From assembly GCF_000425505.1 (NCBI RefSeq), contig NZ_AUDO01000014.1:43677-107676 (forward strand): a DNA stretch of 64,000 bases. The letters run 5' to 3'. The position numbers and the translations under genes were made by a program. Positions 8,520 through 17,647 of the stretch are shown one piece after another. Position 1 is the first letter of the stretch. Each line of letters opens with the position of its first letter. Origin of the DNA: Flavobacterium frigidarium DSM 17623 (GTDB taxonomy: Bacteria; Bacteroidota; Bacteroidia; Flavobacteriales; Flavobacteriaceae). A model generated the notes under the pieces. That model had not been told where the DNA came from. It did not search any database and worked only from the letters and a program-made list of their open reading frames with translations.

Positions 8520-8881
8520 CTACTTACTCAATGACTTTATGAAGGCGTTTAACATTTTACTTTCTTCAGTAATAATTTGTGTTAGCTCGTTAAATTTTAA
8601 ATCTCTTAAAAAATTCAACTCATTTGCAATAATTAATTGTGTTTCTAACTCAAACAAAGAACCTCTAGCAATTTTCAAAAAATGAATATAACTTAAAGTT
8701 GAACCTCTACCCCAGCCCTCTGTTATATTAGAAGGAATAGAAACAGCTGATCTTTTTATTTGATTAGTTAAACCAAAGACTTCATCTTTGGGAAAACCTT
8801 CAACATTATTGTAAACAACTTTTACAAGTAAAATGCCTTTTGCCAAATCAATAAATCTTTATACGCTTTTATATCGCTCAT
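8520..8881 (-). pseudogene. Four-helix bundle (S23/IVP) protein, broken by a one-base frameshift
   Basis: The downstream frame (from a TTG at 8846) encodes 108 residues of the S23 ribosomal-protein-like four-helix bundle family (DEVFGLTNQIKRSAVSIPSN, ITEGWGRGS, LFELETQLIIA). Translating from an ATG at 8881 gives the expected family N-terminus, MSDIKAYKDLLIWQK, in a different frame that stops soon after. The two join if the run CAAAAGGC near 8840 had one more A (CAA AAA GGC), giving about 120 residues, the normal length. So the gene has lost one base in a short A run, unless this is a sequencing error or the frame is restored by slippage. Homologues are found inside 23S rRNA intervening sequences and scattered elsewhere. 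Its function is unknown. It interrupts the sdh operon in the same orientation. Confidence 0.8.
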
Positions 8882-8921
8882 GATCTCTTACTATTGGCTA
8901 GTGGCTTCTTACTCTATACTT

Positions 8922-10922
8922 TTACTTGTAATTTCTTTGAACTAGTTTAACGGCATCAAATACCAACTCTTCTTTATGTAAAACAGCGTCACTAGGTTTT
9001 CCTTTGTACTCCCAAGCAGCAACATAAGCGAAGTTTTCATCGTCACGTTTTGCTTCACCATCTTCAGTTTGGTATTCCTCTCTAAAGTGACCTCCACAAG
9101 ATTCGTTACGGTGTAAAGCATCTTTAGCAAACAATTCACCTAATTCTAAAAAGTCAGCTACACGAGTTGCTTTTTCTAGCTCTTGGTTGAATCCTTTATC
9201 TGTTCCAGGAATTTTTACATCTTTATAAAACTCTTCACGCAAAGCAGCGATTTCATTAATTGCCTCGTTTAATCCTTGAGCATTACGAGCCATTCCAACT
9301 TTGTCCCACATGATTTTTCCTAATTTCCTGTGGAAATAGTCAACAGAATGTGTTCCATTGTTATTCATGAATCTATCGATTTGGTCTTTAACTCCTTTTT
9401 CTGCAGCAGCAAATTCTGGAGAATCTGTCGAGATAGGACCCATTTTAATATCTGGTGATAAGTAATCTCCTATTGTATATGGCAATACAAAATAACCATC
9501 TGCTAAACCTTGCATTAAGGCAGAAGCTCCTAATCTATTTGCACCGTGATCAGAGAAATTTGATTCTCCAATTGAGAAACAACCAGGAATCGTAGTCATT
9601 AAGTTATAATCAACCCATGTTCCACCCATTGTGTAGTGAACCGCTGGATAAATCATCATAGGTGAAGTATAAGGATCCTCATCTACAATTTTATAATACA
9701 TTTGGAACAAGTTCCCGTATTTATTTTTTACAACCTCAGTTCCTAATTTAGTAACTGCTGCAGTATCGCTAACATCAATACCTTTTAAGAAAGCTTGCTC
9801 TTTACCGTAACGTTGTATCGCTGCAGCAAAATCCAAGTAAACTGCTTCACCTGTTTTATTTACTCCATAACCGGCATCACATCTTTCTTTTGCAGCACGA
9901 GAAGCAACATCTCTAGGAACTAAGTTACCAAAAGCAGGGTATCTTCTTTCTAAGTAGTAATCTCTTTCAGCTTCAGATAAATCAATAGCTTTTTTCTTTC
10001 CTTCGCGAATAGCAATAGCATCTTCTAATTTTGCAGGAACCCAAATACGTCCGTCATTACGTAAAGACTCTGACATCAAAGTTAACTTTGATTGGTGGTC
10101 TCCAGAAACTGGAATACATGTTGGGTGAATTTGTGTGTAACAAGGATTTGCAAAATATGCTCCTTTTTTATGGATTTTCCATGCTGCAGTAGCATTAGAT
10201 CCCATTGCATTTGTAGACAAGAAGAAAACGTTACCATATCCACCAGAAGCAATAACTACCGCGTGAGCAGAGTGTCTTTCGATTTCACCTGTAATCAAGT
10301 TACGAGCGATAATTCCTCTTGCTTTACCGTTTACGATTACTAAGTCTAGCATCTCGTGACGGTTGTGCATTTTTATTTTTCCACGACCTATTTGACGGTT
10401 CATTGCAGAGTAAGCACCTAGTAACAATTGTTGTCCTGTTTGCCCTCTAGCATAAAACGTTCTCGATACTAATGCACCACCAAAAGAACGGTTATCTAAT
10501 AAACCTCCATATTCACGTGCCAATGGTACCCCTTGAGCAACACACTGGTCAATAATATTTGTTGAAACTTCTGCAAGACGGTGTACGTTAGCTTCACGAG
10601 CGCGGTAATCACCACCTTTTACAGTATCGTAAAATAATCTAAAAACAGAATCTCCATCTCCTTGATAATTTTTTGCAGCGTTGATTCCTCCTTGTGCAGC
10701 GATTGAGTGCGCACGACGTGGTGAATCTTGAAAACAAAAAGCTTTTACGTTATATCCTAATTCTGCTAATGTGGCAGCAGCTGAACCTCCAGCTAATCCT
10801 GTACCAACAATGATAACATCTAAGTTACGTTTGTTTGCAGGATTCACTAAATTAATATGATCTTTATAATCTGTCCATTTATCCGAAATTGGACCATTTG
10901 GAATTTTTGAGTCTAATGCCAT
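8922..10922 (-). CDS. sdhA: Succinate dehydrogenase / fumarate reductase flavoprotein subunit
   Basis: A 666-residue catalytic subunit of complex II that oxidises succinate to fumarate. The FAD Rossmann motif [10 protein letters not shown] begins at residue 40. The covalent FAD-attachment His is H72 in [11 protein letters not shown]. The substrate-binding region includes HPTCIPVSG, and the active-site and capping residues lie in [10 protein letters not shown]. The C-terminal helical domain carries [11 protein letters not shown]. The length, longer than the roughly 590 residues of E. coli SdhA, fits the type-B fumarate reductase-like enzymes of Bacteroidota. It starts 12 bases after sdhC and is cotranscribed with it. 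Confidence 0.97.
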   Translation of the reverse strand: MALDSKIPNGPISDKWTDYKDHINLVNPANKRNLDVIIVGTGLAGGSAAATLAELGYNVKAFCFQDSPRRAHSIAAQGGINAAKNYQGDGDSVFRLFYDTVKGGDYRAREANVHRLAEVSTNIIDQCVAQGVPLAREYGGLLDNRSFGGALVSRTFYARGQTGQQLLLGAYSAMNRQIGRGKIKMHNRHEMLDLVIVNGKARGIIARNLITGEIERHSAHAVVIASGGYGNVFFLSTNAMGSNATAAWKIHKKGAYFANPCYTQIHPTCIPVSGDHQSKLTLMSESLRNDGRIWVPAKLEDAIAIREGKKKAIDLSEAERDYYLERRYPAFGNLVPRDVASRAAKERCDAGYGVNKTGEAVYLDFAAAIQRYGKEQAFLKGIDVSDTAAVTKLGTEVVKNKYGNLFQMYYKIVDEDPYTSPMMIYPAVHYTMGGTWVDYNLMTTIPGCFSIGESNFSDHGANRLGASALMQGLADGYFVLPYTIGDYLSPDIKMGPISTDSPEFAAAEKGVKDQIDRFMNNNGTHSVDYFHRKLGKIMWDKVGMARNAQGLNEAINEIAALREEFYKDVKIPGTDKGFNQELEKATRVADFLELGELFAKDALHRNESCGGHFREEYQTEDGEAKRDDENFAYVAAWEYKGKPSDAVLHKEELVFDAVKLVQRNYK

Positions 10923-10934
10923 TATAATTTAATA

Positions 10935-11600
10935 TTAATGATTGAAATGATGAAATAATGCAATAAAAATAAATCCAAAAGGAACGATGAACGCAAACGC
11001 TAATCCAAAAGTTCTTAACCCTCTAGAATATTTATTATTGAAACCAACCGATTGAAAAGAAGAACTAAATCCGTGTTTCAAGTGTAGTGCTAACAATACA
11101 AAAGAAATACAGTACAAAGCAGTACGCACAGGGCTTTCAAACTTTTCAGCTAATTCATGAAAATATCTAGTTTCATCAAGTGGATTAAAAGCAACATACT
11201 TGTAAACCATTTCAGGAAACCAAAAATCGTAAAAGTGTAATCCTAAAAATGCAAGGATCACAGCTCCTGAATAAATCATATTACGAGATGCCCATGAAGA
11301 ATTTGCAGCACCGTTATTTTTTGCATAAGCAATAGGTCTTGCGCTTCTATTTTGAATTTCTAAAACAAACCCCATAATAAAGTGAAAAATCACTCCTACT
11401 ATTAAAATAGGCTGAATCACAAATTGTACTAAGGGATTATTTCCCATGAAATGAGAAATCGAATTAAATACGTCGGAACTAAATACCGAAGTCATATTAA
11501 TGAAAAAGTGCTGTGCTAGAAACAACATCAGAAAAAGTCCTGAAAGCGCCATAGCAACTTTTTTAGCTATTGACGACTTCAATAATGCAGATTTTGCCAT
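10935..11600 (-). CDS. sdhC: Succinate dehydrogenase cytochrome b subunit
   Basis: A 221-residue integral membrane subunit that anchors SdhAB and carries haem b and the quinone site. Five hydrophobic segments can be seen, the first being AMALSGLFLMLFLAQHFF. His residues within the helices (AQHFF, FHFIMGF, GLHFYDF, LHLKHGF) are candidate haem ligands, as in the single-subunit di-haem type-B anchors. No sdhD follows, as expected for this class. It is the first gene of the operon, with a TATTTTTG box on the minus strand at 11633-11640. Confidence 0.95.
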   Translation of the reverse strand: MAKSALLKSSIAKKVAMALSGLFLMLFLAQHFFINMTSVFSSDVFNSISHFMGNNPLVQFVIQPILIVGVIFHFIMGFVLEIQNRSARPIAYAKNNGAANSSWASRNMIYSGAVILAFLGLHFYDFWFPEMVYKYVAFNPLDETRYFHELAEKFESPVRTALYCISFVLLALHLKHGFSSSFQSVGFNNKYSRGLRTFGLAFAFIVPFGFIFIALFHHFNH

Positions 11601-11632
11601 AAGATTTGAATAATTTGTTTTAAAAAATATTA

Positions 11633-11640
11633 CAAAAATA
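11633..11640 (-). promoter_or_regulatory. -7 box of the sdhC-sdhA-sdhB operon
   Basis: TATTTTTG on the minus strand matches the Bacteroidota TAnnTTTG element and lies 32 bases before the sdhC ATG. The -33 element is weak: only TTGT appears at a suitable distance. Confidence 0.55.
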
Positions 11641-12120
11641 AAGCAAATACTCTTGAACTACAACCTTTTCGTTGTTATTTATAATGAGTTTAAAGTGTTT
11701 TAACAACCAATTTAATAATCTCTTAAATCATAAGCGCTAACCCATTATAAGACGGTAAGTTAGTTAAACAACTATCAAAAAAGACTTAATTATCTTTTAA
11801 AATCAGCCCCAATAATAGCTTTTTATACCCCCTATTTCACCAGCGAAACAATAATTTTAAATTTGCATTCGAATAAAAATAATAAAAACACAAATTTTAA
11901 CATTTTTGTTTATTTATTTCAGGCATTTTTTAGGCAATCTCGGCTCAAGTTTTGGTCAAGGCCATGCTTATATACTAACGGTAAAATTTGAAATTATTGT
12001 CATAGCTATTTTTCATTTTTCAAAACCCAACACTTTACTGTAATTGAGACATAGTCACCATATTGTACTAGCTACAAAGATAAATTAGCGAATTCATAAT
12101 GAGAAACAATTTAAACTTAG

Positions 12121-12128
12121 TATTTTTG
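12121..12128 (+). promoter_or_regulatory. -7 box of pepP
   Basis: TATTTTTG matches TAnnTTTG and lies 29 bases before the ATG at 12158. I see no clear -33 TTTG. Confidence 0.5.
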
Positions 12129-12157
12129 AGTAATTAAAAGTAAAAACAAGAAACGTT

Positions 12158-13450
12158 ATGAAATACCATCAAATTGACCGTGACTTATTTATAAAAAACC
12201 GTGCAAAATTTACGGCTCAGATGAAGCCAAAAAGTGTTGCCGTTTTTAATTCAAATGATATATATCCTATAAGTGCCGATAGTACAATGCCGTTTGAGCA
12301 ACACCGAGATATTTTTTACCTATCGGGAGTTGATCAGGAAGAGAGCATCTTACTACTATTTCCAGACGCACCTTATGAGAACCAAAGGGAAATTCTTTTT
12401 TTAAAAGAAACAAATGACCATATTGCTGTTTGGGAAGGAGAAAAACTAACTAAAGAACGCGCTCTAGAGGTATCAGGAATCAAGAATGTACACTGGTTGC
12501 AAGATTTTGATAAGGTATTAAACGAAATGATGACCTATGCTGATACCATGTACATCAATACAAACGAACATTATCGCGCTGCTGTTGAAACAGAAACTCG
12601 TGAGGCTCGTTTTGTAAAAAAATGGAAAGAGAAATATCCTGCGCATGCCGTTGCAAAAAGTAATCCTATCCTACAACGCATTCGTTCTATAAAAGAGAGC
12701 GAAGAGATTGACTTAATTCAAAAAGCGTGTGACATCACCGAAAAAGGTTTTAGAAGAATCCTTTCCTTTGTAAAACCAAATGTTGCAGAATACGAAATCG
12801 AAGCCGAATTTATTCATGAGTTCATTCGCAATCGCTCTAAAGGTTTTGCTTATACGCCAATTATCGCTTCGGGAAACAATGCAAACGTATTGCATTATAT
12901 CGAAAACAACCAACAATGTAAAGCAGGTGATTTGATCTTGCTAGATGTAGGAGCTGAATACGGAAACTATTCTAGTGATATGACGCGTACGATTCCGGTT
13001 TCAGGGAAATTCTCTGATAGACAAAAAGCGGTTTACAACGCGGTTTTGAAAGTAAAAAATGAGGCTACAAAAATGCTTGTTCCAGGAACTTTGTGGAAGC
13101 AATATCATATCGAAGTAGGGAAATTAATGACATCTGAATTGCTAGGCTTGGGTCTTCTTGACAAAGCCGATGTGCAAAATGAAAATCCAGAATGGCCCGC
13201 TTATAAAAAATATTTCATGCACGGAACTTCACACCACATGGGATTAGACACACATGATTACGGACTATTGACTGAGCCAATGCAAGCTAATATGGTTTTT
13301 ACCGTAGAGCCTGGAATTTATATTCCTGCTGAAGGTTTTGGGATTCGTCTCGAAGATGATGTCGTAATTCAAGAAAATGGTGAACCGTTCAACTTAATGC
13401 GCAACATTCCTATTGAAGTTGACGAAATTGAGAGTTTGATGAACTTGTAA
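12158..13450 (+). CDS. pepP: Aminopeptidase P family protein (Xaa-Pro aminopeptidase)
   Basis: A 430-residue metallopeptidase that removes N-terminal residues preceding proline. The N-terminal creatinase-like domain (FEQHRDIFYLSGVDQEESILL) is followed by a pita-bread catalytic domain. The five metal ligands are recognisable: Asp in LLDVGAEYG, Asp in SSDMTRTIPV, His in HGTSHHMGLD, Glu in FTVEPGIYI and Glu in IRLEDDVVI. Length matches PepP. It is predicted to be cytoplasmic, as no signal peptide is present. It is transcribed alone, with a terminator 28 bases after the stop. Confidence 0.93.
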   Translation: MKYHQIDRDLFIKNRAKFTAQMKPKSVAVFNSNDIYPISADSTMPFEQHRDIFYLSGVDQEESILLLFPDAPYENQREILFLKETNDHIAVWEGEKLTKERALEVSGIKNVHWLQDFDKVLNEMMTYADTMYINTNEHYRAAVETETREARFVKKWKEKYPAHAVAKSNPILQRIRSIKESEEIDLIQKACDITEKGFRRILSFVKPNVAEYEIEAEFIHEFIRNRSKGFAYTPIIASGNNANVLHYIENNQQCKAGDLILLDVGAEYGNYSSDMTRTIPVSGKFSDRQKAVYNAVLKVKNEATKMLVPGTLWKQYHIEVGKLMTSELLGLGLLDKADVQNENPEWPAYKKYFMHGTSHHMGLDTHDYGLLTEPMQANMVFTVEPGIYIPAEGFGIRLEDDVVIQENGEPFNLMRNIPIEVDEIESLMNL

Positions 13451-13477
13451 AAAGTTTCAAGTTTAAGGTTTAAAGTG

Positions 13478-13508
13478 AACAGTCTAGAATATTCTAGGCT
13501 GTTTTTTT
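13478..13508 (+). terminator. Intrinsic terminator of pepP
   Basis: Arms AACAG..TAGAAT and ATTCTA..CTGTT pair and are followed by seven Ts. Confidence 0.75.
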
Positions 13509-13552
13509 ATGCCCATAATTCAAATTAAATAACATCTAAACGATAAAAAAAA

Positions 13553-13668
13553 TCTTTGGGCGCATCCCGCCTCCGTAAACTCCGGCAGGGTCGGGCTGTA
13601 CGCTATTAGTCCTCGTCCCTGAAAAACGGGACTGTGGGCTAGCCGCTGCCATCCCTTGCGCATTAAAA
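13553..13668 (-). repeat. Dispersed intergenic repeat, family A, copy 2
   Basis: Read on the minus strand, this block matches 7547-7650 through the shared ordered words GGGATGGCAGCGG, AGCCCACAG, CGAGGACT, AGCCCGACC and GGAGG, and ends GCGCCCAAAG. It is GC-rich against the background. An internal hairpin GTCCC...GGGAC (CCCTGAAAAACGGG) replaces a different sequence in copy 1. Confidence 0.75.
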
Positions 13669-13846
13669 GAACGTTAATTCTTCCAAAATAATATTCCTAA
13701 AATCGTCACAACATGTAACTTTACAAGACAATTTACGTCATATACTTATTAGACGATAAAGCATTATTTAAAAAGAGTGAATTTCTATTGATAATGGTTT
13801 AACGACAAACAAAATCATCTTTTAAAAATCAAATACAATCAAAATT

Positions 13847-14647
13847 ATGACAGCACACGAAATAGATTATGAAATTTTTGGCGAAGAAATGCAATACGTC
13901 GAAATCGAATTAGATCCACAAGAAATTGTTATCGCTGAAGCAGGAAGCTTCATGATGATGGACAATAATATCCAAATGCAAACCATCTTTGGTGATGGAT
14001 CAAGACAACAATCAGGAATCTTTGATAAATTACTTAGCGCCGGTAAAAGAGTTTTAACAGGCGAAAGCATGTTCATGACCGCCTTTATCAACCAGCATCA
14101 CGGAAAAGGAAAAGTATCATTTGCATCTCCTTACCCAGGGAAAATCCTTCCTATCGACTTAACCGAGTTTCAAGGAAAGTTCATCTGTCAAAAGAGTTCG
14201 TTCTTATGTGCCGCAAAAGGAGTTTCTGTTGGAATCGAATTTTCTAAAAAAATAGGCCGCGGTCTTTTTGGTGGTGAAGGTTTCATCATGCAAAAAATTG
14301 AAGGTGACGGAATGGCCTTTGTACACTCCGGAGGAACCATGGCCAAAAAAGAATTGAAAGCAGGAGAAATTTTAAAAGTAGATACTGGCTGTATCATCGG
14401 TTTCACAAAAGATGTTGATTATGATATCGAATTCATAGGTGGAATCAAAAACTCCATTTTTGGAGGTGAAGGACTGTTCTACGCTACATTGCGCGGTCCC
14501 GGAACTGTTTACATTCAGTCATTACCTTTCAGCCGTTTAGCAGATAGAATTATCGCATCAGCACCAAAAGCAGGTGGAGACGGTCGCGGCGAAGGAAGTA
14601 TCCTTGGCGGATTAGGAAATTTATTAGATGGCGATAATCGTTTTTAA
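13847..14647 (+). CDS. TIGR00266 / AIM24 family protein
   Basis: A 266-residue protein of the AIM24 (formerly DUF124) family, which adopts a double beta-prism fold. Its biochemical role is unknown; the mitochondrial homologue AIM24 affects inner-membrane organisation. Recognisable features are the repeated Gly-rich turns (FGGEGFIMQKIEGDG, FGGEGLFYATLRGPG), the DTGCIIGF segment and the C-terminal Gly/Asp-rich tail (GGDGRGEGSILGGLGNL). No signal peptide or transmembrane segment. Length is typical. It appears to be monocistronic, and the abiH gene converges on its end. Confidence 0.9.
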   Translation: MTAHEIDYEIFGEEMQYVEIELDPQEIVIAEAGSFMMMDNNIQMQTIFGDGSRQQSGIFDKLLSAGKRVLTGESMFMTAFINQHHGKGKVSFASPYPGKILPIDLTEFQGKFICQKSSFLCAAKGVSVGIEFSKKIGRGLFGGEGFIMQKIEGDGMAFVHSGGTMAKKELKAGEILKVDTGCIIGFTKDVDYDIEFIGGIKNSIFGGEGLFYATLRGPGTVYIQSLPFSRLADRIIASAPKAGGDGRGEGSILGGLGNLLDGDNRF

Positions 14648-14721
14648 TAATTAATTATACTGCAAGGTCTTTAGGATTTTGCAAAATATAAAGAACGACT
14701 TTCAGTGATGGAAATCGTTTT

Positions 14722-15921
14722 TTATTTTAGAGGAAGTTTTATTTGCGGCATAGGTTGACATAGCGATTTATTTACAATTTTCTCTCTCATTAATTTCTTC
14801 TTATTGAAATGTCTAGAAATATTTTGAACTACCTCTGTATAATTATCCTTTATTACTAAATCATTCCCATCTTTTACTTGATGAAAAAACACTTTAATTG
14901 ACCGACAATTATTGTGTTCAAAAACAGTATTTAACAAAGTTCTATCAGATAATCCACAAGAGTGTCCCATGATCAAAACCTGAAATTTACCGCTATCAAC
15001 AAATCTCAATAAATTATTGTAGTTAGAGTTTTGCAAATATTGAAAAGATTTAAAATTTCGAAGAAATTCATTACTATTAAGGTTTTCAATTAATTTATAA
15101 TCTTCGTCCATTTCATCCCCAAAACCAAAATTCACTTTATTATCTGTATTGTTGCCTAGAAAACCATGAATGAAATTTACTGAACTATTAACACTATCAT
15201 CATATTCATTAAGCTTATTATATATGTCAGGAATAGGAGTGTAATTAAAATTTAATATATGTATATTACTGATTAACTGCTCTTTCCTTTCTTTTGCAAA
15301 ATATTCTTTTATTTCATATACATCTTCATTATCACTAAACTCTTTAAAAATATTGCGCTCGCCACTCAGCACAGAGATAGGCTTTAAGATATTTTGAAAT
15401 TTTGACCATTCTACATCATCATTTTTTGTAAAATCTAATTTATAGGTGTTAACTACTTTTTCTAATAAATACTTCTCCAATAAATCTTTTACTTGCTTAA
15501 ATTCTTCATTTAACTTTAAAATTTTCCTGTTCTTTTCTACTTTAGTTGTATTATCTCTAGATATTAATTTTAAATAATCATAATACAAGTTTTCCAAATC
15601 TACCCAATTACTAGATGACGAAATATTACATGTGTTTTGAAAAAAATTATTTTTAAAACTATGTTTATTATTATGTCTGAATTTTTTAAATAATTCTTTA
15701 ATTGATTTGAAATCTTTAATATCATCCTTCGAAAGCTCTTTACTAGAAAACTTTGATTTTAATGCTATCATTTCAAATTTGCAAAACAAATCTTCATACG
15801 AAAAATCTATCATCAGTTTTGTAGAAACTGAATTCCAATAATCATCTATAAAATCTTTGTATGAAGTTGGTAATCCATGAGCTAAATCAAATCCGTTTCC
15901 TATAATAACAAGTCTGTTCAT
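14722..15921 (-). CDS. abiH: AbiH-family abortive infection (phage defence) protein
   Basis: A 399-residue protein beginning NRLVIIGNGFDLAHGLPTSY, the Rossmann-like opening that is diagnostic of the AbiH family (lactococcal abortive infection). Later family signs are NFNYTPIPDIY, a FIHGFLGN segment and LIMGHSCGLSD. Members protect against phages by a mechanism not established at the residue level. It stands alone, opposite in strand to both neighbours, is noticeably more AT-rich and more Asn/Lys-rich than the surrounding genes, and is flanked by dispersed repeats (13553 and 16044). These signs fit horizontal acquisition, which is inference. No partner gene is seen. Confidence 0.85.
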   Translation of the reverse strand: MNRLVIIGNGFDLAHGLPTSYKDFIDDYWNSVSTKLMIDFSYEDLFCKFEMIALKSKFSSKELSKDDIKDFKSIKELFKKFRHNNKHSFKNNFFQNTCNISSSSNWVDLENLYYDYLKLISRDNTTKVEKNRKILKLNEEFKQVKDLLEKYLLEKVVNTYKLDFTKNDDVEWSKFQNILKPISVLSGERNIFKEFSDNEDVYEIKEYFAKERKEQLISNIHILNFNYTPIPDIYNKLNEYDDSVNSSVNFIHGFLGNNTDNKVNFGFGDEMDEDYKLIENLNSNEFLRNFKSFQYLQNSNYNNLLRFVDSGKFQVLIMGHSCGLSDRTLLNTVFEHNNCRSIKVFFHQVKDGNDLVIKDNYTEVVQNISRHFNKKKLMREKIVNKSLCQPMPQIKLPLK

Positions 15922-16043
15922 TTTTATAAATTGCTTTCCTCAAATTTACTGAATTTTATTACAATCTAGCTTTTAAGAAGGTGCTTTAACTAGTTTGTTA
16001 TCAACAAGACAATAACATTCTCAAAAAATTAGAACCAACTAGG

Positions 16044-16127
16044 TAGCCCCGATTGTAGCGGCATCCTTTTATCTCTCCCGATAGCTATCGGGAGAGATAA
16101 AAGATATAGCGAAAAGCGGGAGGAATC
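16044..16127 (+). ncRNA. Structured intergenic element, family C, copy 1 (candidate RNA)
   Basis: Fixed flanks TAGCCCCGAT...GCGGCATCCTTTT and AAAAGATATAGCG...GCGGGAGG surround a perfect long hairpin whose arms are ATCTCTCCCGATA and its complement. The outer segments CCCG and CGGG pair. In copy 2 (28907-28980) the same positions read CCTG and CAGG, a compensatory change, and the central hairpin is unrelated in sequence but again perfectly paired. This pattern indicates selection on RNA or hairpin structure. It sits between divergent genes. It may correspond to the Flavo-1 type of Bacteroidota RNA, which I cannot verify. Confidence 0.6.
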
Positions 16128-16172
16128 ATGAAATATGCACAGTGGCGGTGCTCTTAAAAAAATAAATAAACT

Positions 16173-16180
16173 TACTTTTG
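16173..16180 (+). promoter_or_regulatory. -7 box of the alpha/beta hydrolase gene
   Basis: TACTTTTG matches TAnnTTTG and lies 17 bases before the TTG start at 16198, leaving a very short leader and supporting that start. Confidence 0.6.
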
Positions 16181-16197
16181 CAGTCTAAAATTTAGAT

Positions 16198-16980
16198 TTG
16201 AAAAATACGCAGTACAAAAACACAAACATCGCTTACACAGACACCGGTAAAGGAACGGCAATTGTCTTGCTACATGGTTTTCTAGAAAATCAAAAAATGT
16301 GGGAACAATACATTGCACCGTTTTCTAAAAAAAATCGGGTGATTACCATCGATTTATTGGGGCATGGGGCAACAGAATGTCTGGGATATGTGCACAGCAT
16401 GGAAGACAATGCCGATGCTGTTCAAGCTGTTTTAACTGAATTGCGCATTAGGAAAGCTATTTTTTTAGGCCATTCTATGGGTGGTTATGTTGCCTTAGCT
16501 TTTGCTGAATTGTACCCTGATACAGTGAAGGGAATGGTGCTTTTAAATTCGACTGCAAGAGCCGATAGTGACGAGCGCAAATTGAATCGAGATCGGGCAA
16601 TTAAGGCGGTAAAACAGAGTTATACTACTTTTGTGAGTTTGGCTATCGCTAATTTATTTAGTGAATCTAATCGAGAGCGTTTGCAAAGCGAAATCGAGAC
16701 TGTAAAAAACGAAGCTTTAAAAACGCCACTTCAGGCAATCGTTGCTTCTCTTGAAGGAATGAAGATTAGGGCAGATCGAGAAGTTTTATTGCACTTGACT
16801 CCGTATCCAAAAATGATGATATTAGGGGAGAAAGATCCTGTTTTAAATTATGAGGAAACAAAAATGCAAGTACAAGATACTGAGGTAAAATTAATTACTT
16901 TTCCTGATGGACACATGTCTCACATTGAAAACCAAGTAGAACTTACTGAGGTTTTGTTACAATTTTTCAAGAAGGTTTAA
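16198..16980 (+). CDS. Alpha/beta hydrolase
   Basis: A 260-residue alpha/beta hydrolase starting at TTG. The oxyanion-hole motif is VLLHGF (residues 24-29). The nucleophile elbow GHSMGG places the catalytic Ser at 93. The acid is probably Asp in LGEKDPVLN, and the His lies in FPDGHMSHIEN near the C-terminus. No signal peptide is present, so it is cytoplasmic. The substrate cannot be read from sequence; the family includes esterases, MenH-like lyases and C-C hydrolases. The 3' end overlaps the convergent ABC ATPase gene by 14 bp. Confidence 0.9.
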   Translation: MKNTQYKNTNIAYTDTGKGTAIVLLHGFLENQKMWEQYIAPFSKKNRVITIDLLGHGATECLGYVHSMEDNADAVQAVLTELRIRKAIFLGHSMGGYVALAFAELYPDTVKGMVLLNSTARADSDERKLNRDRAIKAVKQSYTTFVSLAIANLFSESNRERLQSEIETVKNEALKTPLQAIVASLEGMKIRADREVLLHLTPYPKMMILGEKDPVLNYEETKMQVQDTEVKLITFPDGHMSHIENQVELTEVLLQFFKKV

Positions 16981-17647
16981 AAGCATTCTCACTCAAATAG
17001 CCTTTTTCAATGAGTTCCTCTTTGCTGGTAATATGATGTGCTTTTTGGTCTTTTATTATTATTAATTTGGTGGCTAATGCAATCACATTTTCATAGTTGT
17101 GATCTGTGATAATAATTCCTTTTTTACTGGCATTTTGTAACAGCAAAGCATTCACTTTTTCGACCATTATTGGCGAGAGTCCGTTATAGGGTTCGTCAAG
17201 AAGAATAAATTTGGATTCGTTACATAAAACCAATTTGATCTCGAGATAGCGCAGCTCGCCACCAGAGAGATGACTGATTTTTTTATCTTTTATATTGTGG
17301 ATAAAATCGTCTTGATAAAATTTTTCGACAGCACTTTTTTCAATCGATAGTTGGATTGCTTTCGCAACAGTTAAGTGTCGTGGAATAAAATTTTCTTGTG
17401 AGAGGTAACTAATGTCCCGAAACAAATCGCTGGTTTTGACTTTTACCACATGATCTATGCGAACAAATTTGAAGTCGCATTTCTCGATTCCGAAAATAAT
17501 TTTTAGTAAAGTCGATTTACCAGATCCGTTACGACCTAGCAATCCTATAATCTCGCCTGTTTCACATTTTAAATACACATCAGAAAGGATGACTCTATTG
17601 TCATACTGTTTTTGAACACTGTCGACCTCTAAAAAATGTTTTTTCAA
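16967..17647 (-). CDS. ABC transporter ATP-binding protein
   Basis: A 226-residue ATPase with Walker A GRNGSGKST (residues 38-46), signature LSGGE, Walker B FILLDEP and the H-loop IITDHNYE. Its start overlaps the stop of the 17644-17964 membrane gene by 4 bp, so the two are translationally coupled. That partner has few membrane segments, which suggests a small exporter or a regulatory membrane module and not a solute importer. No substrate-binding protein is nearby. Specificity is unknown. Confidence 0.88.
   Translation of the reverse strand: MKKHFLEVDSVQKQYDNRVILSDVYLKCETGEIIGLLGRNGSGKSTLLKIIFGIEKCDFKFVRIDHVVKVKTSDLFRDISYLSQENFIPRHLTVAKAIQLSIEKSAVEKFYQDDFIHNIKDKKISHLSGGELRYLEIKLVLCNESKFILLDEPYNGLSPIMVEKVNALLLQNASKKGIIITDHNYENVIALATKLIIIKDQKAHHITSKEELIEKGYLSENAFKPS

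Larger units (their letters stand above)
11601..12157. other. 557-bp divergent intergenic region between sdhC and pepP
   Basis: It holds the two divergent promoters (boxes at 11633-11640 for sdhC and 12121-12128 for pepP). Between them the sequence is AT-rich, with no open reading frame of note, no strong hairpin and no repeat that I could recognise. Confidence 0.6.
13451..13846. other. 396-bp gene-free stretch with terminator and repeat
   Basis: It contains the pepP terminator (13478-13508) and family A repeat copy 2 (13553-13668), then about 180 AT-rich bases that presumably hold the promoter of the next gene. No exact TAnnTTTG box was found there. Confidence 0.7.

Noticed and set aside
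8872..9139. Alternative frames inside sdhA and sdhB
   Set aside because: They overlap strongly conserved subunits with all cofactor ligands and have no independent support.
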